Source: Prevotella sp. (GTDB taxonomy: Bacteria; Bacteroidota; Bacteroidia; Bacteroidales; Bacteroidaceae). Taken from it: a stretch of 64,000 bases of DNA. The position numbers were made by a program, and so were the translations under genes. A model generated the notes under the pieces. It had not been told where the DNA came from. It did not search any database and saw only the letters and a program-made list of their open reading frames with translations. Location of the stretch: contig JAFYYV010000051.1 of NCBI GenBank assembly GCA_017557405.1, positions 62,001 through 126,000 of the forward strand, given 5' to 3'. Below, piece by piece: positions 8,546 through 18,380 of this stretch. How positions within the stretch are numbered: position 1 is the first letter of the stretch; each line of letters opens with the position of its first letter.

Positions 8546-11047
8546 TTATTTCAGCTTGATGGATGTGTCGTTCTTGTCACCATAGTAGCTCTTTCCGTAG
8601 CTTCCATATCCGTAATGACCGTAGCCATAATGTCCATAGTGACCATAACCATATCTGCCATAACCATATCCATAGTTGTTATAGCGTCCGTATCGTCCGT
8701 ATCGTCCGTAAACACCATATCCATAATAGTATCCATACTTCTTCTTGGACATATCTATACCATTCAGGACAATACTCATATTAGGCAGTTTCTTTTCTGC
8801 AGCCAATCCGTTGATAAGACCGAAACTTTCCTTTGGCGTGTAGTCGGCACGGCACATGTATACAGTTGCATCGGCAACACGACCAATCTGCAACGTATCG
8901 GTAACAAGTCCAACAGGTGCAGTGTCAATGAGGATGTAATCGTAATTATCTTTCAAATGATCAATGATTATCTCTAATGATGGACGGGCAATAAGTTCGG
9001 TGGGGTTGGGGGGAATGGGGCCAGCCAACAGCAAGTCAAGGTTGTTGTTAATGCCTGATGGAACGATTTGAGATTGCACATCATCCCATGTCGGGTTCTC
9101 TTTTGCAAGAAGAACCGTAATACCATGCTTGTGGTCGTCAATCTCAAACAATTCGGCCAAACGAGGCTTACGAATGTCAAGACCGACAAGAATCACTTTC
9201 TTGTTAAGCAAGGCAAAGCTAACAGAAAGGTTTGCGGCATTAAATGTCTTTCCTTCACCTGACGTACTTGATGTGAACATGACAACTTTTTGTCCTTCTT
9301 TCATCATGAACTGTAGGTTGGTACGCATCGAACGGAATACCTCTTCCATTTGACTGTTCTTGTTCTCATGGACAACGATGTCAGCCTTAGTTTTGGCTGT
9401 TTCACTTGCAACGGCCACATCGGCTATGATGGGAAGCTTTGTCAGTTTCTCTACATCGCTGTGTCCCTCAATCTTATATCGGAAGAAACGGAGCAAGAAA
9501 AGAGCAAGTGCAGGGATACCCAATCCGAAGAGAAGTCCCAACAGCATGATCATTGAAGATTTTGGGCTTACTTTGCCACCAGCACTGGGCTCATCGATAA
9601 GCTTACCCTTGTCGGCTGTTGCGGCTAGAGAAATTGAGTTCTCCTCACGTTTCTGCAAAAGCATCAGATACAATCCCGACTTGACTTCTTGCTGACGACC
9701 AATTTGGTTCAGCATACGTTCCTGTGCGGGAGTCTCGCTTACTTGTCCAGCATATTTATTGTATTGGCTGGCTATGCTACTACGTTTAATATCCATGTTC
9801 TTTCGCGATTGAGCCATTGCACGACGGATGGAAGCTGAGAGGTCGTCCATCTGCTGGGTAATGGGAAGCACGGTCGGGCTGCTTTCACTGGCACTACGTA
9901 GCAATTTGTTTCTTTGCAGAGCCAATTCATTGTAACGATTAATCAAAGAAGTGGCGGTTCCATCAGATAGTCCTACATTGGAAGGCAGAGTCTGATATTT
10001 GTTCTCGGGTTGATCCATGTAGTCACTGATGCTATTGAGAAGTGCTGACTGTGTGCTTGCTTCTGCCAACTGCTTGCTGTATTCCTCCTGGTTGCTGAAG
10101 GCATTGGATGCATTCATACCCAGTTGCACCATGTTGTGACTTCTCTTGTAAGCTTCGAGGGCACCTTCAGTGCTTCCCAACTCAGCATTGATTTTTTCAA
10201 GACGAGAGTTGATGAACTCTTCGGTGCGTACAGCAACCTCGTTTTTGTCTTCGTTAGCCTGTCTGTTAAAGCAAATGGCCAATTGTTTCAGATAATCAGC
10301 AGCGCGTTGTACGTTCTCGTCTCTGAATACCATATTGACGATACTGGTACTTTTTGCAGATAGACCAACAGAAAGCGCTCCAGCATATCTGTATGCAGCA
10401 TTTTGTGGCGATATCATAGAAACGTTCAGAACTGCACCTTCTGGCATTGGAGTCGTGGAGTTTGCTGTGAATGACAGCACGCCACACTTGGTGGCAAGTG
10501 TAGTGGGAAGTGTTGCAATTATCTTGTCAATAGGCTGACCGGCTGCCGTACCTGTCACATGATAACCTTTTCCTTCACGTTTGATTTGCAAAACAACAGC
10601 CGAAGCGAGTTTGTTGAGGTGAGCAGGATCCATGTCCACATTGATAGGCTGTGACTTGTAAAGAAGCATATCCTTCACTTTTCCTTCAGTCCTGTATGTC
10701 ACATACAGTTTCAAGTCACGTACAGCCTGCTCGGCAAGATTGCGAGACTTCAAGATGACCAATTCGTTCTCAAGTCCTGAGGTGTAGTTAACCATACCAA
10801 GGTTGGAGGCGCTCATAAGGCCACGACGTGTGTTGTCATCACCCTTGATGTAGAATTGAGCACTGGCTTGGTAGATAGGCGTCTTGTAACGCAAATAGAG
10901 GGCTGCAGCCCCAAGGCAGATGATCAACGAGAGCAAGAACCAATGCCAATTGAGCACAAGTGTTGTGAAAATGGCAGAGAAGTCAAACATTGATTTCTCT
11001 TCACGTTCTTGCACGTTCTCCATTTCTAAATTTTTGTTTTCTTCCAT
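8546..11047 (-). CDS. wzc: Polysaccharide co-polymerase/tyrosine autokinase (Wzc-like BY-kinase)
   Basis: An 833-residue protein. It has a membrane segment near residues 33-52, a Wzz-type periplasmic domain with a long coiled-coil region, a second membrane segment near 499-522, and a cytoplasmic BY-kinase. The kinase has Walker A STSGEGKT (about 592-600), Walker A' ILVGLDIRKP (about 617) and Walker B YILIDTAPVG (about 704). The tail from about residue 767 holds some 22 tyrosines alternating with Gly, Arg and His, far richer than the usual tyrosine cluster. These proteins control chain length and export with a Wza-type lipoprotein, here probably 22246-23043. The gene follows rfbA by 48 bp. Confidence 0.93.
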   Translation of the reverse strand: MEENKNLEMENVQEREEKSMFDFSAIFTTLVLNWHWFLLSLIICLGAAALYLRYKTPIYQASAQFYIKGDDNTRRGLMSASNLGMVNYTSGLENELVILKSRNLAEQAVRDLKLYVTYRTEGKVKDMLLYKSQPINVDMDPAHLNKLASAVVLQIKREGKGYHVTGTAAGQPIDKIIATLPTTLATKCGVLSFTANSTTPMPEGAVLNVSMISPQNAAYRYAGALSVGLSAKSTSIVNMVFRDENVQRAADYLKQLAICFNRQANEDKNEVAVRTEEFINSRLEKINAELGSTEGALEAYKRSHNMVQLGMNASNAFSNQEEYSKQLAEASTQSALLNSISDYMDQPENKYQTLPSNVGLSDGTATSLINRYNELALQRNKLLRSASESSPTVLPITQQMDDLSASIRRAMAQSRKNMDIKRSSIASQYNKYAGQVSETPAQERMLNQIGRQQEVKSGLYLMLLQKREENSISLAATADKGKLIDEPSAGGKVSPKSSMIMLLGLLFGLGIPALALFLLRFFRYKIEGHSDVEKLTKLPIIADVAVASETAKTKADIVVHENKNSQMEEVFRSMRTNLQFMMKEGQKVVMFTSSTSGEGKTFNAANLSVSFALLNKKVILVGLDIRKPRLAELFEIDDHKHGITVLLAKENPTWDDVQSQIVPSGINNNLDLLLAGPIPPNPTELIARPSLEIIIDHLKDNYDYILIDTAPVGLVTDTLQIGRVADATVYMCRADYTPKESFGLINGLAAEKKLPNMSIVLNGIDMSKKKYGYYYGYGVYGRYGRYGRYNNYGYGYGRYGYGHYGHYGYGHYGYGSYGKSYYGDKNDTSIKLK

Positions 11048-11095
11048 TTATTTTAATGTTTTAATTGTTATTTCTATTTGTTTTCTGATTTTTCC

Positions 11096-11968
11096 TTATT
11101 TAGCCAATTGCAGGAGGTATTTCCCGTAATCGTTCTTTGCCATCGGTTTTGCGGTTTCACGCAATTGCTCTTTTGTTATCCAACCGTTTTGCAAAGCGAT
11201 TTCCTCCAAACATGCGATTTTCAATCCTTGTCTTTTCTCGATGACCTCGATGAAGGTGCTGGCTTCGCTAAGACTATCGTGTGTACCTGTGTCAAGCCAA
11301 GCAAATCCTCTTTCCAAAGTCTTCACTTTAAGGTTGCCTTGTGCCAAATATTCTTGGTTGACAGTTGTGATTTCCAATTCGCCGCGTGCACTAGGCTTGA
11401 TATTCTTAGCAATCTCAACAACGCTGTTAGGATAGAAATACAAACCAACGACGGCATAATTGCTTTTAGGGTGTTGTGGCTTTTCTTCAATGCTCAAGCA
11501 GTTGCCTTCAGCATCAATCTCAGCAACACCGTATCTTTCCGGGTCGTTCACGTAATAACCGAAAACAGAAGCTTTTCCATATTCGGTGGCGTCTTTAACG
11601 CTTTGTTTCAAAAGTTGTGTAAAACCAGTTCCGTGGAAAATGTTGTCGCCAAGTACAAGGCAAACACAATCGTCTCCAATGAATTCTTCTCCAATGATGA
11701 AAGCTTGTGCCAAACCATCAGGACTCGGCTGTTCAGCATATTCGAATTTCACTCCCAATTCATGTCCATCACCCAAAAGACGGCGGAAACCAGGGAGATC
11801 GTGAGGGGTAGAAATAATCAAAATATCCCTAATCCCCGCATGCATCAATGCAGAGATGGGATAATAAATCATCGGCTTGTCAAAAATAGGGATCAATTGT
11901 TTGCTGATTCCTTTTGTGATGGGGTAGAGGCGTGTGCCCGACCCTCCAGCCAATACAATTCCTTTCAT
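11096..11968 (-). CDS. rfbA: Glucose-1-phosphate thymidylyltransferase
   Basis: A 290-residue protein with the full RmlA signature: [46 protein letters not shown] and [10 protein letters not shown]. It makes dTDP-glucose from dTTP and glucose-1-phosphate, the first step toward dTDP-rhamnose and related sugars. No rfbB, rfbC or rfbD is in the window, so the rest of that pathway must be elsewhere. It lies between the initiating sugar transferase (40 bp) and the Wzc-like kinase (48 bp) on the same strand, which suggests one operon. Confidence 0.96.
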   Translation of the reverse strand: MKGIVLAGGSGTRLYPITKGISKQLIPIFDKPMIYYPISALMHAGIRDILIISTPHDLPGFRRLLGDGHELGVKFEYAEQPSPDGLAQAFIIGEEFIGDDCVCLVLGDNIFHGTGFTQLLKQSVKDATEYGKASVFGYYVNDPERYGVAEIDAEGNCLSIEEKPQHPKSNYAVVGLYFYPNSVVEIAKNIKPSARGELEITTVNQEYLAQGNLKVKTLERGFAWLDTGTHDSLSEASTFIEVIEKRQGLKIACLEEIALQNGWITKEQLRETAKPMAKNDYGKYLLQLAK

Positions 11969-12008
11969 TTCTTAATTCTGTTTTTTATTGAATTGTCTCA
12001 ATTAATTG

Positions 12009-13439
12009 TTAATATGCATTCTTATCGGGAACAATAATGCCCAATGCTGTTCTAAGGATAATCCTTATGTCAAGCAGGAACGTCCAGTTCTCAATATACC
12101 AAATATCTCTTTTCACTCGTTCTTCCATCTGCCAGAGTTCCTTGGTCTCTCCACGAAAACCTGTCACTTGAGCGTAGCCAGTAATTCCCGGCCGACAGAA
12201 ATGGCGCACCATATATTTGTCTATCATGTTGCCAAAAACCTCTGTGTGGTAAAGCATGTGCGGACGAGGTCCCACGATGCTCATATCGCCTTTCAACACG
12301 TTGATGAATTGTGGGAATTCATCTATGTTTGTCTTGCGCATGAAGTTGCCGAATGCGAATTTACGAGGATCGTCTTTGGAAGCTTGTGCGCGATCAGCAT
12401 CTTTGTTAACGTGCATCGAACGGAATTTGTAACACTTGAAAGTGTGACCATTCATACCCGTGCGGTCTTGTTTGAAAAATACAGGACCGGGACTCTGAAT
12501 CTTGATGATGAGCGCGATAATGGGGAAGAACGGAAGTAGGAGCAAACAGGCAAAGCTGCTGAAAATGATGTCAAATGTCCGTTTCAAAACCCGATTGCCG
12601 ATGTTAGCAAGAGGTTCGCGCCGGTTGGTGAATATGGAAAGATCGCCAAACAATTCGGGTTGTAAGTTGAGGCGATAGTTTCCAAATTGGCGTGGTACAT
12701 AATAAAAATGTATCACGTTGTTGTCGCAAAAACGCATGATACGGACAATTTCATCAGAGGCATCATGTGAAAGACTACAAAAGAGTTCATCGGCATTATC
12801 GATGGTTTTCTTGAGTTCTTCATCGGCGTCATTACCGTTCATCAAATCCGTCAGCATGTCAAGATCGCCCAATCGTTCAAGACCATCAGGGCAATTGACA
12901 ATCTGGTCTTTGCTGAAATATCCTTGTACTTTGTAACCCGTAGTGGGGTCTTCAATCATGTGTTCGTAGACGGTCAGAATTGAAGGGTCGCTTCCTATAA
13001 ACACCACATTTCGAGTATTTCCACCCGCCTTGCGATATCTTCCCAGAATGAAGCGCTCACATAATCTCAACAGCAACAACGCTAAGAAACTCGTAGCACC
13101 AAAGATGAACATGAAAAGGAAGAAACCACCTCCATCGCTGATGATGCGAAGGAAAAGGAACATGATGAATGCTTGGGTGGCAGCCAATTTCAGCACACGG
13201 CTAATGATGTTCTCAACGCTGATGAGGCGTTTGTAGATGATGCTGTGATAAAAGTATTGCGCAAATATCATGGAGACATTTGCAACAAGGAAGATGATTC
13301 TTGGCGATTGCTTGAAATAGGTGGGTTCGTATGATGGCAAAAGTCTTGATATTCCTATCAAAACAAGATTAAGGACGATGAAATCACAAAGGATCACAAT
13401 CATCTTGATTTTCTCGTTGCCGTTTGAATAATGCCTCAT
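12009..13439 (-). CDS. Polyprenyl glycosylphosphotransferase initiating exopolysaccharide synthesis (WcaJ-like)
   Basis: A 476-residue protein with hydrophobic N-terminal segments, a central CoA-binding-like region (NVVFIGSDPSILTVYEHM) and a C-terminal bacterial sugar transferase domain from about residue 285. That domain carries KQDRTGMNGHTFKCYKFRSM, NIDEFPQFINVLKGDMSIVG followed by PRPHM, and FCRPGITGYAQVTGFRG. It links a phospho-sugar to undecaprenyl phosphate. It is the first gene of the leftward operon (this gene, rfbA, wzc, possibly the HAD gene). A promoter with both elements sits 56 bp upstream of its ATG. It is the second initiating enzyme in the window. Confidence 0.92.
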   Translation of the reverse strand: MRHYSNGNEKIKMIVILCDFIVLNLVLIGISRLLPSYEPTYFKQSPRIIFLVANVSMIFAQYFYHSIIYKRLISVENIISRVLKLAATQAFIMFLFLRIISDGGGFFLFMFIFGATSFLALLLLRLCERFILGRYRKAGGNTRNVVFIGSDPSILTVYEHMIEDPTTGYKVQGYFSKDQIVNCPDGLERLGDLDMLTDLMNGNDADEELKKTIDNADELFCSLSHDASDEIVRIMRFCDNNVIHFYYVPRQFGNYRLNLQPELFGDLSIFTNRREPLANIGNRVLKRTFDIIFSSFACLLLLPFFPIIALIIKIQSPGPVFFKQDRTGMNGHTFKCYKFRSMHVNKDADRAQASKDDPRKFAFGNFMRKTNIDEFPQFINVLKGDMSIVGPRPHMLYHTEVFGNMIDKYMVRHFCRPGITGYAQVTGFRGETKELWQMEERVKRDIWYIENWTFLLDIRIILRTALGIIVPDKNAY

Positions 13440-13494
13440 ACTTTTTCTATGCCATTTGAGATTATGCAGAGCATAACTGCTTAAAAAAGCGGTG

Positions 13495-13525
13495 CAAAGT
13501 TAGTAAAAAAAAGGTAAAAAGCAAA
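13495..13525 (-). promoter_or_regulatory. Promoter of the leftward polysaccharide operon
   Basis: On the minus strand, TAACTTTG (13495-13502) is preceded by TTTG (13522-13525) at a 19-bp spacing, the Bacteroidota consensus. The predicted transcript start is near 13488, about 50 nt before the ATG at 13439. Confidence 0.75.
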
Positions 13526-13743
13526 CTGATGAGACGAAAAAACGTTTTTTTTATATATATTTATCTTTAAAACATTCGTTTTACTCTTTTTTACAAACCA
13601 GTAGGATTGAATTAAAAAACTACCAAAAACTCTGACAAATCATTGTCAATGGAAATCTTTAATCTAGCAATCGAATAATGTAAAAATTGGCTTTTTATCG
13701 TTTCGAAATGCTGTTTTTTGCCCTGTTTTCTAGTTTGGTTTTT

Positions 13744-13879
13744 CTCAAAGGGGCACTTTGAGCTTCTCAAAAGCCATTTTTGACACGCTCAAAGACCATC
13801 AATGAGACGGTCAAAGCTATGCAATGACAAACTCAAAGCTATGCTTTAACAAATGTAGAGAATGTAAAGAAAACGGAAG
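13744..13879. repeat. Palindromic tandem array B, 22-bp period, with conserved 21-nt flank
   Basis: Five units start at 13744, 13766, 13788, 13810 and 13832, each 7-5-7-3. Examples are CTCAAAG-gggca-CTTTGAG, GTCAAAG-ctatg-CAATGAC and CTCAAAG-ctatg-CTTTAAC. After the last unit come 8 nt, then 13859-13879, whose reverse complement (cttccgttttctttacattc + t) is identical to 57505-57525 beside array D, also 8 nt from the first unit. The rest of the 707-bp gap between 13440 and 14146 is AT-rich. I see only the two promoters there. Confidence 0.92.
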
Positions 13880-14058
13880 GTGCTGGTTTCCAATGGTTTG
13901 TGAGGTGGCTCATTTTTGCGTTATTTTCATCCAATTGCTCGTTTGTTTGCAAAATCGCTTGTTTTGAAGCCTCAAAATTCGGAATTATTTTTACAAACCA
14001 GCCATTTGCGTGTTGGGTTTAAATAATAACAAGGTGTATTGTTTTTGTTGTTTTTATT

Positions 14059-14088
14059 TTGGATATTCACAAGATTGTTGTAATTTTG
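14059..14088 (+). promoter_or_regulatory. Promoter for the 14147 gene
   Basis: TTTTG ending at 14061 is followed 19 bp later by TAATTTTG at 14081-14088, the Bacteroidota two-part consensus. The start codon is 58 bp further on. Confidence 0.7.
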
Positions 14089-14146
14089 CAAAAGATTCAA
14101 ATCGTGAATCTGATGTGGTTTTAATAAAATTATTTACAAAATCTAT

Positions 14147-14776
14147 ATGGGAATTTTATCTAAAATATTTGGAAGAAAGAAAGGAGACACCAAAGTCGGA
14201 GGTATGGAAGACTACATGACTTTGGTTAGAGTTTATTTTCAAGCATCATTGGCTTCCAATCTGGGAATCACCAACATATCAATGCTTCCTGACCTGCGTA
14301 CCTTCAAAGCTACCCTGCATGTTCCAACGATGAACAATAAGTTGGGAGTAGGCGAGAAGTCGCAATGCAGAAAGATGATGAAAGAAATTTACGGAACTGA
14401 TGATTCTTTCTTCAAGGAAATAGATCAAAGCATTCGTAAGAATTGCCATAAAATGCAGGATGTGCAGACGTATCTCTATCAGTTCCAAGGCTTCTCACAA
14501 GACTTGATGATGCTGATGGGCAATCTGATGAAATTCAAATTGCGTATGCCCTCTTTCTTCAAGAAAGCCCTTTATCAGATGACGGAGAAAACGGTCAACG
14601 ACATCTTCAACAAGAACGATTACAAGGATGCTGGCGTGATGAAAACAGTGGTGGCTATACGTAAGTATAACAATCGATTGGGATTCAGCCAGAAATGGAT
14701 TACCGACTTTGTGTATCAAGTTGTGATGCTTGCAAAGAAGGAGCCGAAATCTACTGCCGACAAGGCAGAGAAATAA
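14147..14776 (+). CDS. Conserved-looking hypothetical protein, single-gene unit
   Basis: A 209-residue soluble protein starting MGILSKIFGRKKGDTKVGGM. The N-terminal aliphatic/basic stretch could touch a membrane. The rest is helical and Lys/Met-rich (for example QDLMMLMGNLMKFKLRMPSF), with no signal peptide, enzyme motif or metal cluster that I recognise. It has its own consensus promoter and stands alone: array B and the divergent polysaccharide operon are upstream, and the zap-rny operon with a separate promoter is downstream. Codon use resembles its neighbours, so it is a real gene of unknown function. Confidence 0.75.
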   Translation: MGILSKIFGRKKGDTKVGGMEDYMTLVRVYFQASLASNLGITNISMLPDLRTFKATLHVPTMNNKLGVGEKSQCRKMMKEIYGTDDSFFKEIDQSIRKNCHKMQDVQTYLYQFQGFSQDLMMLMGNLMKFKLRMPSFFKKALYQMTEKTVNDIFNKNDYKDAGVMKTVVAIRKYNNRLGFSQKWITDFVYQVVMLAKKEPKSTADKAEK

Positions 14777-14891
14777 ATAGCGGGCTTGAAAAACTTGGCT
14801 GAAAAAGTGGGAACAAGGTTGATAATTCGGTAGAATGAAACTTCATAAATTGATGTTTTTCAATCGATATTAAAAAAAATGTACGATTTTT

Positions 14892-14922
14892 TTTGAATTA
14901 TCGAAGAATTCTTTTAACTTTG
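14892..14922 (+). promoter_or_regulatory. Promoter of the zapB-like/zapA/rny operon
   Basis: TTTG at 14892-14895, 19 bp, then TAACTTTG at 14915-14922. The first start codon is at 14941, so the 5' leader is only about 12 nt. Confidence 0.8.
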
Positions 14923-14940
14923 TAACCAAATTGTAATTCT

Positions 14941-15234
14941 ATGGATGCAAATGAGAAAACTTTAACGCAATTCACCACTCGTGTGAGGCAGATGGTTCTC
15001 CAATATAAAGACCTGAAAAAGGAGAACGGCGATCTGTATGCGATGGTGGATGAGCGTGATGCTCGAATCAAGCAATTGGAGGCTCAGTTGACTCAGGCGC
15101 AGAATGATTACAATAGTCTCAAGATGGCGAAGATGATAGAAATCACGGATTCTGACTTGGAGAGTTCGAAGAAACGTCTATCGAAGCTGATCAGAGACGT
15201 CAACAAGTGTATCACGCTACTGAGCGAAAAGTAA
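14941..15234 (+). CDS. Small coiled-coil protein (ZapB-like), upstream of zapA
   Basis: A 97-residue, highly charged protein with heptad-like spacing over most of its length (VRQMVLQYKDLKKENGDL, then RIKQLEAQLTQAQNDYNSL), so it is predicted to be an elongated coiled coil. It stands directly before zapA and rny. I read it as a cell-division accessory protein of ZapB type. That role rests on size, coiled coil and neighbourhood, not on diagnostic motifs. Confidence 0.75.
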   Translation: MDANEKTLTQFTTRVRQMVLQYKDLKKENGDLYAMVDERDARIKQLEAQLTQAQNDYNSLKMAKMIEITDSDLESSKKRLSKLIRDVNKCITLLSEK

Positions 15235-15248
15235 CAACGACTGGAGCG

Positions 15249-15551
15249 ATGGCTGAAGACAACAACAAACTGAACATAAGGTTGCATCTCTATGACACCG
15301 AGATGGCGGTGAAGGTTTACCGTGAAGAGGAAGAGGTGTATAGAAATGCGGCCACAATGATTAACGATACGGTGAATACTTACGCCAAGATTCTGAAAGG
15401 GAAGCGAGGCGATAAGGAGATACTGTATGCTGCAATGTTGGACATTGCGTTGCGCTACGAGAAAGAAGCGAAACGTAATGATACAACACCTTATAGCGAT
15501 ATTCTCAGTAAGTTGACTTCAGAAATCGAAGAAGCGTTGAAGGACTCGTGA
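15249..15551 (+). CDS. zapA: Cell division protein ZapA
   Basis: The frame is open from 15207, but the ATG at 15249 (MAEDNNKLNIRLHLYDTEMA) gives the standard ZapA length of 100 residues and avoids overlap with the upstream gene. ZapA proteins have a short beta-rich N-terminal domain (IRLHLYDTEMAVKV) and a long C-terminal helix that dimerises and bundles FtsZ filaments. YAAMLDIALRYEKEAKRND matches that helix. It is between the coiled-coil gene (14 bp) and rny (29 bp), an arrangement I associate with Bacteroidales. Confidence 0.85.
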   Translation: MAEDNNKLNIRLHLYDTEMAVKVYREEEEVYRNAATMINDTVNTYAKILKGKRGDKEILYAAMLDIALRYEKEAKRNDTTPYSDILSKLTSEIEEALKDS

Positions 15552-15580
15552 GAATATTATAAACTATTATATATTGAAAA

Positions 15581-17134
15581 ATGATTGAATTTCTAATTGC
15601 GGCCGTCGCTCTGATTGTAGGAGCGGTTATCGGCTATGTGGTTTTCCGTTACGTTGTAAAGGGAAAATATAATGAAGTGATTGCGGCAGCTGAAAAAGAC
15701 GCCGAGAAAGTGATAAAAGACGCCGAAGTAGTTAAAGAGAAGAAACTACTTGAAGTCAAAGAAAAGTTCTTGAATAAGAAAAGTGAACTGGAGAAAGAGG
15801 TTCAGCAAAGGAACCAACGCATTCAACAAAGCGAAAACAAACTGAAGCAGCGCGAAATCTCGTTGAACCAGCGCCAAGAAGAATTGGGACGCCGCAAGCA
15901 AGAGGTGGAACAAGGTCAGCAGCGCATTGAAAACGAAAAGAAACTCTTGGCCATCAAACAGGAGGAACTTGAGAAGATGCAAAGTCAAGAGCGTGCAAAA
16001 CTTGAAGAACTTTCTGGATTAAGTGCTGAGGAAGCAAAGAGCCGTTTGGTGGAAAGCCTGAAAGATGAGGCTCGCACCGATGCTGCCAGTTATATCAATG
16101 AAATCATCGATGAAGCCAAGTTGAATGCTAATGCTCAGGCAAAGAAGATTGTGATTCAAACCATTCAGCGCGTTGCAACTGAAACAGCCATTGAGAACTC
16201 TGTGTCTGTGTTCCATATTGATAACGATGAAGTAAAGGGTCGTATTATCGGACGTGAAGGACGTAATATCCGTGCTTTGGAGGCTGCTGCAGGCGTTGAA
16301 ATCGTTGTTGATGACACTCCTGAAGCTATTGTTATTTCTGCTTTCGATCCTATTCGCCGCGAAGTTTGCCGTTTGGCTCTGCATCAATTGGTCAGCGATG
16401 GCCGTATTCATCCTGCTCGTATTGAAGAGGTCGTTGCCAAAGTGAAGAAGCAATTGGAGAACGAGATTATTGAAACAGGTAAGCGTACGGCTATTGATTT
16501 GGGTATTCATGGATTACATCCTGAACTGATTAGAATCATCGGAAAGATGAAATATCGTAGTTCATACGGACAGAATCTGTTGCAACATGCTCGTGAGACA
16601 GCCAACCTTTGTGCGGTGATGGCTAGCGAATTAGGTCTCAATCCCAAAAAGGCAAAGCGTGCTGGATTGTTACATGATATAGGTAAGGTGCCTGATGAGG
16701 AGAGCGAATTGCCTCATGCTCTTTATGGTGCCAAGATTGCAGAGAAATTCAAGGAGAAACCTGATATCTGCAATGCTATTGGTGCTCACCACGATGAATT
16801 GGAGATGAACACATTGCTCGCTCCAATCGTGCAGGTTTGCGATGCTATTTCAGGTGCTCGTCCTGGTGCTCGCCGTGAAATCGTTGAGGCTTATATCAAG
16901 CGTTTGAACGATCTCGAGGCTATTGCAATGAGTTATCCTGGCGTTACGAAGACTTATGCAATTCAGGCAGGCCGAGAACTTCGTGTTATTGTGGGTGCCG
17001 ATAAGATGGACGATGCTGAAACTGAGAAGCTGAGTGGTGAGATTGCCACGAAGATCCAGAACGAGATGACGTATCCTGGACAAGTCAAGATTACGGTGAT
17101 TCGTGAAACTCGTTCTGTTGCTTACGCGAAATAA
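15581..17134 (+). CDS. rny: Ribonuclease Y
   Basis: A 517-residue endoribonuclease that starts mRNA decay at the membrane. The domains in order are an N-terminal anchor (residues 2-27), a long Glu/Gln/Lys-rich coiled coil (about 30-190), a KH domain with the GXXG-type loop [15 protein letters not shown] (about 215-230), and an HD domain with the metal pair His365-Asp366 in LLHDIGK. The C-terminal [11 protein letters not shown] is typical of the family. It is the last gene of the zap operon and is followed by a clear terminator. Confidence 0.97.
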   Translation: MIEFLIAAVALIVGAVIGYVVFRYVVKGKYNEVIAAAEKDAEKVIKDAEVVKEKKLLEVKEKFLNKKSELEKEVQQRNQRIQQSENKLKQREISLNQRQEELGRRKQEVEQGQQRIENEKKLLAIKQEELEKMQSQERAKLEELSGLSAEEAKSRLVESLKDEARTDAASYINEIIDEAKLNANAQAKKIVIQTIQRVATETAIENSVSVFHIDNDEVKGRIIGREGRNIRALEAAAGVEIVVDDTPEAIVISAFDPIRREVCRLALHQLVSDGRIHPARIEEVVAKVKKQLENEIIETGKRTAIDLGIHGLHPELIRIIGKMKYRSSYGQNLLQHARETANLCAVMASELGLNPKKAKRAGLLHDIGKVPDEESELPHALYGAKIAEKFKEKPDICNAIGAHHDELEMNTLLAPIVQVCDAISGARPGARREIVEAYIKRLNDLEAIAMSYPGVTKTYAIQAGRELRVIVGADKMDDAETEKLSGEIATKIQNEMTYPGQVKITVIRETRSVAYAK

Positions 17135-17184
17135 ACGTGCTTCAAACGGTATTGAACAAATTATATCAAACTCCTATAAACAAT

Positions 17185-17225
17185 GAACTCCGTCAATTGC
17201 AAGAATTGGCGGAGTTCTTATTTTG
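17185..17225 (+). terminator. Rho-independent terminator after rny
   Basis: Fourteen-bp stem (17185-17198 with 17204-17217, one G-T wobble), a 5-nt loop and a TTATTTTGT tail. It may also serve the convergent Rid-family gene. Confidence 0.85.
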
Positions 17226-17240
17226 TCTGTTTGATATTTC

Positions 17241-18380
17241 TTAGAAAGCAGGGAATGGCTTTTCTTGTTTCTTAATGGCCATTGTTTCCATCTCAATGAG
17301 CCATCCTGGACGGCAAACTTTTGCGTTAACAATAACCCAAGGCTTGTCAGGAAAGCGTTCCTCAAAGAGTTGTTTGACGATTTGATAGTCAGCAGGGTCA
17401 CGAAGATAGACAATCATTTGTGCAGCATCATCAAACGTGCATCCTGCTTCTGCCAGCAAAGTCTCAACATTCTCCCACATACGGTGGCATTGAGCTCTTA
17501 CATCTCCACGATGGACAATCTCACCCTTGTTGTTGATGCTGGCTGTTCCTGAAATGAACACATGGCGGCGATCACCATAATCAATATACGTTCCACGCTC
17601 GAAACTCACCCCATAGTCGCTTGTCCGATTGAGATGGCTCGATGCATAAAGATATGTGATTTGCTCTTTTTGGATTCCATCGATGGCGTAAGCATCCACT
17701 TGTGAGAGCACGTTGGGATCTGCTTGTCTTCCTCCGATTCCAGTACTTGCAATGAAATGCGTCTGGTCGGTTAGGTTTTGTGTAATGAAAACCTCGTTGC
17801 GAGCTTTCACAACACCCGCATAGTTCAAATCAACATCGTTGACAAAAATCCATGTACGAATGCAATTGTTTGCCAAACTACAACCTTCGTTGGCCAATTG
17901 CATGATATAATCGTTCAGGATGATTCTTGTTTGACGTTCGGAATCTTTTGCTTTGCAACATCCACCAGTGAGCCATAGATGGCGATAGTTTCCGTGACTG
18001 ACTTCGTACAATCCACTTTGCAAGGCTCGTGTTTGCACACCAGTGAGCAGATAGGCCCACAATGCGATTTTTGTTCCATTAAGAGGACCTTGTTGTATAA
18101 TGGAGAGTGCGCAACCAGGACCTTCCAACTCCCAATTCATCAACTCATCGCTTTGATTGGCAGCATCACTCAAGAAGTATCTCTTCATCACCGTCTCAGC
18201 TCCTTTTAGTTCGGTTTTCCTGATAGTGGAGAATGCCTCCATGACCGATGCAAGTTGTTCCGAGTATGTCAAGAGTTGGTTCTTGACACTGATGATTACA
18301 TGGAACTCAGATACTTCAGTTCCATTGTCAAAGCCGTAAATTCGAACGTTGGTGTCTTCAAATTCAATCGTCTTGTTCAT
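17241..18380 (-). CDS. Rid (YjgF/YER057c/UK114) family protein, long form
   Basis: The frame runs from 18419, but the ATG at 18380 (MNKTIEFEDTNVRIYGFDNG) is the likely start, giving 379 residues. The C-terminal third is Rid-like: HVFISGTASINNKGEIVHRG, CHRMWENVETLLAEAGCTFD, MIVYLRDPADY, and WVIVNAKVCRPGWLIEMETM. Rid proteins usually have about 130 residues and deaminate reactive enamines. This long form has a diverged N-terminal half, as in chorismatase-like relatives, so the reaction is uncertain. A -7-like element (minus TAATTTTG, 18401-18408) precedes it. It may be read through from rubrerythrin. Confidence 0.8.
   Translation of the reverse strand: MNKTIEFEDTNVRIYGFDNGTEVSEFHVIISVKNQLLTYSEQLASVMEAFSTIRKTELKGAETVMKRYFLSDAANQSDELMNWELEGPGCALSIIQQGPLNGTKIALWAYLLTGVQTRALQSGLYEVSHGNYRHLWLTGGCCKAKDSERQTRIILNDYIMQLANEGCSLANNCIRTWIFVNDVDLNYAGVVKARNEVFITQNLTDQTHFIASTGIGGRQADPNVLSQVDAYAIDGIQKEQITYLYASSHLNRTSDYGVSFERGTYIDYGDRRHVFISGTASINNKGEIVHRGDVRAQCHRMWENVETLLAEAGCTFDDAAQMIVYLRDPADYQIVKQLFEERFPDKPWVIVNAKVCRPGWLIEMETMAIKKQEKPFPAF

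Noticed and set aside
11078-12037. 319-residue ORF on the + strand
   Set aside because: Antisense to rfbA, which is unmistakable.
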